Position numbers and translations under genes: made by a program. A DNA stretch of 64,000 bases from Peltaster fructicola (lineage: Eukaryota > Ascomycota > Dothideomycetes). Of this stretch, positions 55,594-64,000 are shown piece after piece. The stretch is from positions 1,613,501 to 1,677,500 of the forward strand of contig CP051140.1 in the NCBI GenBank assembly GCA_001592805.2, given 5' to 3'. Under the pieces are notes generated by a model. That model worked only from the letters and a program-made list of their open reading frames with translations. It had not been told where the DNA came from and ran no database searches. Each line of letters begins with the position of its first letter. The first letter of the stretch is position 1.

Positions 55594-56690
55594 CTGAATT
55601 GAGATCAGCGAGAATGTTTTTGTGTCTAGGGGCAAAGAGGTGGGAGGTTGCTGGGAAGGAATAGCTGTCTTTGTTCTGAAGACAATCGACCAGACTTATC
55701 TATGGTAGAGACATCCTCCAAAAGTGCGATCGACACGATGTGTCTTAGCTCGAACTGGATAGTCTTCCAGCATATTTCATGGCATCAGCTTGTCGTGTAC
55801 ACGGCCTGCATGCCGAGTTGCCAACCCGTTTAGCTCAAGGACGAGTACATCGTGATGCTTCACAAGCCGTGTACTACTCATCTGACTACCTGCATGTGTT
55901 GAGATAGATCCAGAGAACGAGGGTTATCCACAGTCGCTTGCGTCAACAACCACAAAGACGGTCAGTAGTCGCCTGCGAGTGTCAACAGACAGTGATCGTT
56001 GCTGTGTGAAGACGTGCTACTGCTGAGATCGTAGTACGTTTCTGGCAGGTCTACTCCTGGCTGTGCTTGGCTGTAGATCTGTAATGTGTGAGCTCGTTAG
56101 TTGTACTCGGACAAGGCCACGTCCCAGAGTTTCATCTGCATGGTAGTCGTCATGATGCTTTGGTCTGCTGGCATCGCGACCTACCGTTTGAGTATACTGG
56201 ACATCCAACTCAAACGCAAAGCGAAATTCCGATGGATGGTAAGGCTGATATCCGTATTTTCCTAGTAAAGTGTACCGGGCGATTAGTGTGGGCGCCGTAG
56301 CAAAGCTTGCATGGCCGTGAGGCTGCCAGCAAGGATGTCAACAGGAGCCTCGAGACGTGCTGATGAGGAGAGATGTGCTATCGTTGACGCAATCATGATA
56401 TATGGTCGTAAGCACTAAGCCTACGCTCCATGTACAGTGCTGAGTGACCACGGTGATACTCTGCCGGCTCGTAACACAAACTGCCACATTGGGAGAAAGG
56501 TTTCGGTTGCTTGGTGTCGATGCATGGTCAGCCAGCAAATGCAACGCTGCAGGCCTGTGTCGCGTGCAACTGATACATTCCTCCACTGATGAGCAGTATA
56601 CAGTGCGTAAAGTGGACATTGCTGGTGAGTGATAGGAGGTGGAGTTGGAATTGGCACTAAAAGGTCTTTGGAACTTCGGGCGGGCGGGCG

Positions 56691-56699
56691 CGGAAACCG
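56691..56699. promoter_or_regulatory. Candidate zinc-cluster (Zn2Cys6) binding site CGGAAACCG
   Basis: CGGAAACCG is a perfect inverted CGG-N3-CCG repeat set inside a GC-rich stretch (GGGCGGGCGGGCG just before it). Zn2Cys6 regulators typically bind paired CGG triplets. It lies in the shared cluster upstream region, about 500 bp before the MFS start. No zinc-cluster gene is in the window, so the cognate factor is unknown. Confidence 0.35.
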
Positions 56700-56851
56700 C
56701 CGCTAGAAATCCTTTGCCAAGGCCTTAGTGAGGTCAAGGAAGTCAACAATATGCATATCAAGTAGATCGTTGCCTTTCTCGTGTCTCTACCTTTCGGAGT
56801 CTTCTACGCATGCAGGCACCAACGATGGCACATGGACGTAGGATCTGATGA

Positions 56852-56883
56852 GATCGATCGATCTGAGGATCGACGATCGATAA
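56852..56883. repeat. ATCGAT-rich palindromic patch
   Basis: Overlapping GATCGATC/ATCGAT palindromes occur three times within about 32 bp. It could be a protein-binding patch or chance; it stands out from neighbouring sequence. Confidence 0.45.
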
Positions 56884-57195
56884 GCTGGACGCTTATGCCG
56901 GATCGCTGATGGCGTCTTCTTCTCGCGCTCCCATTGAACGCGCTTCGATCAATACCGTCGTCAGCTCGAGCGGCACCAAGTCTTCAGGGCCGTAAAGATG
57001 TGCGCTGACTGAGTCGCAGCAATGGACAAGAATCAGCTCTTGAGGTCCATCAGAGGCCGCTCCACAAAGGGTCGATTGCCCTCACCCTTGCCACACTGTA
57101 CCCAGAGTTCGACGTGCCCCAGGGCTACGCTTTCACGAGCTACAGCTTCCATTCTACTATCCCTCACACAACCTTGATTCGTGCCCAACCTCGCC

Positions 57196-59072
57196 ATGGG
57201 CAACGCTCGCACAGACGTCATGTCCAGCAACCCAGCAGACGGCGATGTCGTCTCAGCTCGGGAGAAAAGGAGCGCAAGGTTGTCCGCAAGCACGGATGAG
57301 GTCACAAGGAGTACGCCACAACCTGTGGCTGAGCGCAGATCTACCATCAAGACTGCTCTTACAATGTTCTCGTTATGCGTAAGTACAACAGTGGACGTTT
57401 GATATCAGTATCTGATCCTCAACACAGCTTGCTACATTCTTGACAGCTCTGGACGTGGTTCGTAGTGCCTTCGAGTCTTACAACTACAGCACTGACAAAG
57501 CCAGACGATCATTACCACAGCCTTGCCTACCATTGCTGAGCAATTTAGTGATCCAACAGGTTTCACTTGGATTGGTTCCTCATATCTACTCGCCCAGGCT
57601 GCCAGCACACTCATATGGGGTAAGCTGAGTGATGTTTTCGGCAGGAAGTCAGTCTTGCTACTGGCCAATGTCCTCTTCTTTGCTGGCTCCTTGGTCGCCG
57701 GTTTTGCTGTATCCTTGGGTATGCTGATCGTCGGTCGAACACTACAAGGCATTGGTGGTGGTGGTATCATCGTACTGAGCAACATCTGTGTCGGCGACTT
57801 GTTCAGTCCACGTACTCGAGGCATCTTCTACGGCATCATAAGCGGCGTGTGGGCTGTTGCCAACTCTCTAGGGCCCATCATTGGTGGCGGTGGGTCTAGA
57901 GCGCTCTCGACTCTGATCACAAGGCTGACATGTTCTCTACAGCTTTCACAGAGCGCAGCTCATGGCGCTGGTGTTTCTGGATCAATCTCCCGCTCGATGC
58001 GATTGCTTTTGTGGTCATCCTGCTGTTCCTGGACGTTCATAACCCAAGGACGCCTTTCGTGCAAGGCATGCTTGCCATAGACTGGATCGGGTCAATCCTG
58101 GTCATTGGCGCAACTCTCCTCTTTCTCTTCGGCATTGAATTCGGCGGCGTCTCATTTCCATGGAACTCAGCTACTGTCATATGCTTGATTGTCTTCGGCG
58201 TGTTGGTCTTTGGCCTCTTCGTGCTATGGGAGGCGAAAGGTGCTAGCAGACCAATTATGCCTATGCGTATCGTGCGAGACCGATCGAACGCTGCGTCCAT
58301 CGCCGCCTGCGCAATCCATGGATTCGTCTTCATCTCCGGCAGCTTTTATGTTCCGTTCTTCTTCCAGGCGGCTCTCGGTCAATCTCCTCTTCTATCTGGA
58401 GTATACCTCATCGCCCTCGCTGCCTCCTTATCGCTCGCATCCGTTGGCACTGGACTGTTCATCAGCCACACAGGCGATTACAAGACACCCATAATCGTTG
58501 GATTCATTCTTATGTCACTCGGCTGGGGCTTGTTCATCGACTTCGATGCCTCCTCCAGCCTTGCCAAGCTCATCTTGTATCAGATCGTGGCTGGTCTTGG
58601 CGTGGGCTGCAACATACAGGCACCGATGATAGCCCTCCAGTCAGGCGCTCTTCCTCAAGATGTTGGTATGGCTACATCTCTCTACGGCTTTGTCAGGACT
58701 CTGGCCACGGCTGTCTCAATAGTGGTGGGCAGCGTCATCTTTCAAAACGAGCTTTTGAGACGGGCTGACTCAGATCCGCCACTCGCTGCTGCGATACAGC
58801 GGTCAGGCGGGTCAGCTGGTGCAGGCGACGTGGTGAGCATTGTCTCATCACTAGAGCCTGGTGCAATCCCAGCGGCGCAAGAGACAATTGCTCAGAGCTT
58901 GAGGCCGGCTTGGATCATGTACACAGCTTTTGCTGCACTGGGCATCTTTTGCTGGGTCTTCATCCGCAAGAACACTTTGAGCCGCAAACATGAGCAGATC
59001 AAGACAGGCCTGGGCAACGACAAGGCACGGAGTAATGCTGGAACTGCTGAAAAGACGGTCAATGATGTGTAG
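57196..59072 (+). CDS. MFS multidrug/toxin exporter, 14-helix type
   Basis: Four exons (57196-57378, 57428-57454, 57505-57889, 57943-59072) with introns of 49, 50 and 53 nt give about 574 aa. One exon is only 27 nt. The splices rebuild LATFLTALDTIITTALPTIA, the DHA2-type first helix motif, and GPIIGGAFTERSSWRWCFW with the conserved ERxSWRW. The loop 2-3 motif is GKLSDVFGRKSVLL and helix 5 carries GPIIGG. About 14 hydrophobic segments follow and a polar tail ends at NDV. Relatives export fungal metabolites and drugs. Its position opposite the PKS-NRPS makes it the likely exporter of the cluster product. The N-terminal ~50 residues are polar and cytosolic. Confidence 0.9.
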
Positions 59073-59942
59073 CTGTACCAGCCGCCAAGATAGCTGACCT
59101 ATCTCTCCGAGTTGTTGACTTCACAAGCCGTTGTGATGAAATGGGTAGGATACTTGGAATCAAGAACGGTCAAACGACCCGATCACGTTCGTCAGGCGAC
59201 TGCAAAAGAAACGGCTGAACATTGCCGTCTCTACCGGTGACCTTGGAGTTGAAGCTACATTCCCATACCGCATGTGTATGTCTCCCTCATGCAATTTGCT
59301 GCAATAATACCACCAACCACCTGCCATCATGCGTAAGATATGCTAGTCATATCGCAAGGTTGTCATCGTCGATCTGGGGACCTCTTGTGTACGAATCTAA
59401 GTCTTGGGCCCACTGCTTCGCATTGTGGTTCGCAATATGGCCATCGTACTCACAATCCAGTCGAGTGACACTGTATGGCCCGGTAAAAGCTGACATAGAT
59501 GTCATGGCAGCATAGATGAGATCTTAGCGTGCATAGAAGCATCTTGGCTTGCATTGACTTCAAGGATTCGTCCCGGAACAGCTCATGCATGACTTCACAA
59601 GCTTCCATGTGCATGCAGATCGCTGGTCGGCTGTAAGGCACATACCACCTCGGTTCCTGTAGCTGCAAAGGACAAATGATCAGCATTTAGATCCCCGGGA
59701 TCATCGTTGAGGCTGATCTGATGACATCCAGTATTCTGCAGGATGAGGATGATACTCCACTGTCTTACTGTAGCTCGTCGAAGCTACGCTTGCGCATAGT
59801 GTGCAGCAGTAAGTCATGTCAGATCTGACCACGTCGAGTTGTCGTGAGCTCTGATACACTAGCTATCTGGTGGCTCACTCAGCTGTCCCTCGCCGTCTTT
59901 GAAGCTCTTCAAACAACATTTCTTCTCTGATATCGTCCAAGA
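59073..59942. other. Intergenic region inside the cluster
   Basis: About 870 bp with only short open frames. It should contain the promoter of the adenylation-domain gene. Nothing else recognised. Confidence 0.35.
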
Positions 59943-61738
59943 ATGGGATCCATGGAGCAACCATCAACGAGTCTGGACGAACTCAGACAGATCTGTGCTT
60001 TGAATGGTCCACCACAGGCCGCAAAAGAGGCTCTGTTGCACCATGTGATCGGAGATCAGGTTCGAATTCGTCCTGATGAGCTTGCAATCAATGCCTGGGA
60101 CGGAGACCTGACATACGCTGAGCTGGATCGAGCTGCAGCCAACCTTGCAGTGCGCCTGGCTCAAGCAGGTGTTCAACCAGATGTGGTTGTCCCACTGGCC
60201 TTTGGCAAGTCGAAATACATGATTGTGGCCATGTTGGCAGTCCTCAAGGCAGGTGGTGCTTTCTGTCCGCTCGAACCAGGCCAGCCACCAGCAATCACAG
60301 CAAATAGTAGGTCCTTTCGTGAGTAGTCTCGTCAAAGCTAAGACTCTCCACAGTCATTGAGAAGGTCAACGCCAAAGTTTGTCTCTGCTCGATGGCACAT
60401 CTCGAGCTGTTGGAGACGATCGCGCCCAAGCAGCAATTGCTCATTGTTGACGAAAAGAGTGTAAAGCCAGTCGAGGCCGGTACCACCACTATCAAGCAGC
60501 CTACCGGAAGTGACGCTGCCTATGTCTTCTTCACTTCAGGCAGCACGGGTGTGCCGAAAGGATGCATCAACGTGCACAGCGCTGCCAGCGTCGGTTTCCC
60601 GGCGCAAGGCAAAGCCATGCACTTCCGTCCTGGCTATCGTGTTCTTCACAGAGCGACGTTCTGTTTCGATTCTTGTCTGCTTGAGACAATGGTGACTCTG
60701 GTCAGTGGCGGGACTATCTGCATACCAACTGAGCTGGCGTTCCGAGAGAACCCAACCAAGGCTATGGCAGACTATTCTGTCAACTGGGCACTCTTCGCAC
60801 CAGCATTCCTGGGAAAGGTTGTACGATCGTCAATCCCGTCCTTGCAGACTTTGATATTAGCTGTCGAGCCAATGAGCGACTATCACATCGAAGAATGGAC
60901 GAAGCAGGTGACACTCTGCAATGCGTATGGCCTGACGGAATGCACCGTTGTGTCGACAGTCAATTCAGACGTGCGTCCACGGTCGAACCCAAGAAACATA
61001 GGAAAGCCTGTGGCAGTGCATACCTGGATCGTTGACGCCAACGACATGAACCGACTTGCACCCATCGGCGCCATGGGTGAGTTGGTCTTGTCTGGGCCCA
61101 CACTGGGCAGAGGCTATCTCAATGATCCGAAGCAGACGAATGAAGCATACCGACCTTCGCCAGAATGGATGCCATCAGAGTATCGAGCTGTCGACTCTCG
61201 CGTCTTCAGAACAGGCGACCTCGTGAAGTACGACTCTGACGGTTCCATTATCTGCTTAGGCCGCAAAGCAAATCTGAGTGTGTACAATGGCACTCCGATC
61301 ATAGCCCATGAGATGGAATTCTATCTTCAGACAGCACTTCCCAGCGTCGCTCAGTTCGTTTGCGAGATCCTGGAGATTCCCGGTCTTGGCGAGACACTTG
61401 TTGCATTTGTCGACTTCAAGACTGATCCGCTTGGCAAGATGACACACATAAGCGGTGAGGACAGTGCAAAGCTTGGTCAGATACTGCACAAGAAGATTCC
61501 CGCCGATCTTCAGGCCGTAGCACCTTACCCAGACAACTGCTGGCCAGCGGTCTTCGTGCCATGCTGGATTTTGCCGAAGAAATGGTCGGGCAAGCCGAAT
61601 CGAGTTGAGCTGCGTAAAGCAGGCGAGAGGTTGACCGATGCACAGCTTGCAGCATTTCGTCGTGGTTGGGACGAGAAGCTCTCTTTCGAGCCTCAGCCTC
61701 AACAAGACGAACCATGGGTTCTGAATATCGCTCCATAG
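59943..61738 (+). CDS. Free-standing NRPS-type adenylation-domain protein
   Basis: Two exons (59943-60306, 60354-61738) with a 47-nt intron give about 582 aa. Core motifs in order: LTYAELDRAAANLA (A1), LKAGGAFCPLEPGQP (A2), YVFFTSGSTGVPKG (A3), FCFDSCLLE (A4, with the Asp that in NRPS A domains contacts the substrate amine), CNAYGLTECTV (A5), MGELVLSGPTLGRGYLND (A6), FRTGDLVKYDSDG (A7), LGRKANLSVYNG (A8, degenerate) and SGKPNRVELRK (A10 Lys). There is no carrier, condensation or reductase domain. It thus can form an acyl- or aminoacyl-adenylate but needs a partner carrier protein or CoA. Flanked by the exporter and the P450, it most likely belongs to the PKS-NRPS pathway. Substrate unknown. 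Confidence 0.88.
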
Positions 61739-62158
61739 CTTAACGTACAAAGCATGAGTCGGGCAGCCGTGAACAAGGATTCCATCCCTCAGAACCATCT
61801 GCTGAACACTAGATGTGCCGGTGATCTCCACGTTACATCGCCACTGAGGAGATTGAGTTGCCAGCACATGCTGAAGTGCTCCGTTATGCTCAACACAACC
61901 AGCCCATGACGAGATGACGTTAGCCCTGTATGTCAATCGTACACCCCTGTCCATGCTAATATAGTAGCTGGAGTGCTCTGTAGATGTGTAGATCGCGTGC
62001 CAAGTCGAGGAATCTTACATGCTGCAGTGATACATTAGCTTGCAGTAGTCCGATCGACATAGATGGAGACTACCTGAAGCTCACCAAGTCAAAGCGATGC
62101 CGACGTTGAAATATTTCAAGGACCTACGAGTCGATTTGTCAGAGCTCATCAATCTTCC
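61739..62158. other. Intergenic region inside the cluster
   Basis: About 420 bp between two genes in the same direction; presumed P450 promoter. No element recognised with confidence. Confidence 0.35.
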
Positions 62159-63914
62159 ATGATGGCCAACCCTTCAGCGATTGCCCTGGTGGCAGAGCAT
62201 CCAATCCTCCTGCTTGTCGTCGTCCTTGTTGGCTATCTCCTGCATAACCGTTACAGAGAGAACTTGTCGAGGTTCGAAGGACCGTGGTATTCTTCGCTGT
62301 CCAGCATCGGCACATTGTATCAGACCTGGGCTGATGGTGATGAGCTCCCATATGTGAGTTTCCAAGAGCTTTGGCAACCAGATATTGACGAGTAAGATCC
62401 ACCTGCACCACAAGTATGGTAAGGTAGTAAGGATAGGCCCTAAGAAGCTCTCCTTTGCACAACCACAGGCAATCCGGGACATCTACGGTCCTCAAGGTAT
62501 AGGCGAGAAATCGGATTTCCACATTGCACATCAGCAGATTGCGAACGGTGTAACTATCCGAACTCTCTTCGCATCGACCGACAAGCAGTGGCACGACGAT
62601 GTGCGTCGTTGTGTGGCTTCAGCCTACTCGATGAGCTCAATGGTTCAATATGAAGCTCTTGTTGACGAGTCAATCGGTGTGCTGTTGGCTCAGCTAGGCG
62701 ATCGCTTTGCCGACAAACCAGGGAATGCAGGCGTGGTCGACTTCCCTCGATGGCTGCACTTCTTTGCTGACGATGCTATAACGTGCGTAGCCTATGGTAA
62801 GAGGATTGGTCATATGGAGGCTGGAGAGGATATTGAAGGGATGCTGGCGTATGGAATCATGGATTCCAAGCGGTCCATGTTGATCGGCCAGGCGATTTGG
62901 CTGGAGCTCTTCGGTCGACGAAATCCAGCTTATCTGTGGCTGCAGCGACAAGGCTATTTCGTATGTGTTTCGACCTTGTTCATAACGCATATCTGACTGA
63001 CAATCTTTTGTTCAGAGGGAAAGTGATGTGCCACTTTCGGTCAAGTTTGCAACCACTCACCAAGCAGAACGCCGACGTCTGCGAGCACAAGGGAAGAAAG
63101 ACAATGACAGTGGTCTGGCGACGCTAACGGACAAGTTCCTGTCGTCATCAGCAGCGCACCCAGAGGTCGTTGGAGACGATGAAGTGCTGGCTATGGGCCT
63201 AAGCATTGTCGCTGCAGGCTCCGACACCACCGGCATATCTCTCAGCGCACTCTTCTACCATCTCATGCAGAATCCTGACAGACAGCGAAAGCTGATCGCA
63301 GAGGTTGATGCTGCGCTGCCCACTCGACAGACCACATTGACTTTCGCGCAAGCTCAAAAGCTGCCATACCTCACTGCCTGCATCAAGGAGACTTTTCGTC
63401 TCCATCCAGCGACACGGTATGCTCCAGAGCGCGGTATGTGAATTCAGCAGACGCATGATAATATACTGACCGTACAGTAACGCCTCCACATGGCCATACG
63501 ATCGCTGGGCAGCAGATACCAGGAGGCACGGTCGTCTTTGTCAGTGCCTGGGTCATCCATCGTGATCCCGAGATCTATGGTGACGACGTCGATACGTTTC
63601 GACCAGAGCGATGGCTAGAAGGTGATGCCGAACACATCAAGACCATGGAGCGCAGCCTCTTCCATTTCGGCATAGGCAACTACTCATGCCTTGGCAAGAA
63701 TGTTGCACTGCTCGAGATGTACAAAGTTGTTCCAGCGCTGCTGCGTCGCTTCGAGGTGAGTTCGTGTCGACAAGCTGTGTCAAAATACTGACAATGCCAG
63801 ATCTCGTTTGCAGATCCGAAGAACACCCGATGGAGCTATGACTTTGGCACGTTCGTGACAGTTAAGGACTTCAACGTCCGACTGTCCAGCAGGATCCCTA
63901 GCTTTGGAGTCTGA
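62159..63914 (+). CDS. Cytochrome P450 monooxygenase
   Basis: Five exons (62159-62353, 62397-62960, 63016-63433, 63478-63755, 63801-63914) with introns of 43, 55, 44 and 45 nt give about 522 aa. An N-terminal membrane anchor (HPILLLVVVLVGYLL) is followed by the fungal microsomal pattern YIHLHHKYGKVVRIGPKKLS, rebuilt by the first splice. The I helix is IVAAGSDTTGIS (oxygen activation), the K helix KETFRLHP supplies ExxR, then FRPERW, and the haem loop is FHFGIGNYSCLGKN with the Cys ligand. All key residues are present, so the enzyme looks active. It is probably on the ER and probably oxidises the PKS-NRPS product. CYP family not assignable by eye. Confidence 0.92.
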
Positions 63915-64000
63915 CAGGCTCGTCATATGTAACGCCTCCAGTAGAATGTAGACGCCAGCCCGTGACCAGCAGTCCTTGTCAGTCTTGGGATTTGCGACCT

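Larger units (their letters stand above)
55594..57195. promoter_or_regulatory. Divergent control region of the metabolite cluster
   Basis: About 1.6 kb separates the PKS-NRPS and MFS starts. No supported coding sequence. A palindromic CGG-N3-CCG site and an ATCGAT-rich patch lie in its right half, listed separately. Such a region commonly coordinates both halves of a cluster. Confidence 0.5.

Noticed and set aside
60307-60391. Adenylation gene broken into two ORFs
   Set aside because: A 47-nt intron (60307-60353) joins both frames and completes the A2-A3 region.
62354-63800. P450 as a set of fragments
   Set aside because: Four introns of 43-55 nt join five exons into one protein with all catalytic motifs.
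1-64000. tRNA, rRNA or CRISPR features
   Set aside because: No cloverleaf with a GGTTCRAATCC-type arm, no rRNA-like stretch and no regularly spaced repeats were recognised by eye.

Overview
This window is nuclear DNA of a filamentous ascomycete, most likely a Dothideomycete. The class is an inference from the gene families. The genes carry many very short introns (about 42-55 nt, GT...AG, usually with a CTGAC/CTAAC-like branch point). They encode typical fungal proteins, and I see no strong C-to-T decay of repeats. I found no rRNA, tRNA or CRISPR array. Most genes below were rebuilt across introns by matching reading frames on both sides of splice sites to conserved family motifs.

Layout. 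0-17 kb is mostly housekeeping: a partial unknown gene, a small Cys-rich protein, the PHD-finger protein NTO1 (NuA3 histone acetyltransferase subunit), a WDR6/RTT10-type WD40 protein, a WDR68-like WD40 protein, a hybrid histidine kinase, and the vacuolar lipase ATG15. 17-24.6 kb is a gene-poor stretch with a decayed Ulp1-like (C48) protease gene, a 102-bp tandem duplication and two weak gene candidates. 24.6-46 kb is again dense. It holds a C2H2 zinc-finger regulator, an MDR oxidoreductase, PIG-S (GPI17), N-myristoyltransferase and PIG-M (GPI14) side by side, a septin-like GTPase with a C-terminal membrane segment, a CCC1 iron/manganese transporter, a secreted acid phosphatase, a membrane-anchored multicopper oxidase, fumarylacetoacetase and a secreted CHRD-domain protein.

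From 46.8 kb to the right edge lies a secondary-metabolite gene cluster. A compact hybrid PKS-NRPS (about 2,876 aa, four exons) reads left. Across a 1.6-kb shared upstream region, an MFS exporter, a free-standing adenylation-domain protein and a cytochrome P450 read right. The hybrid has KS-AT-(degenerate DH)-ACP-C-A-T-R order and no ketoreductase, methyltransferase or enoylreductase. Its terminal reductase-like domain has changes in the nucleotide-binding and catalytic motifs. The simplest reading is a short unreduced polyketide joined to an amino acid, released without reduction (for example as a tetramic acid), then tailored by the P450 and exported. That product is an inference. The cluster may continue past position 64000, and no pathway-specific regulator is visible inside the window.
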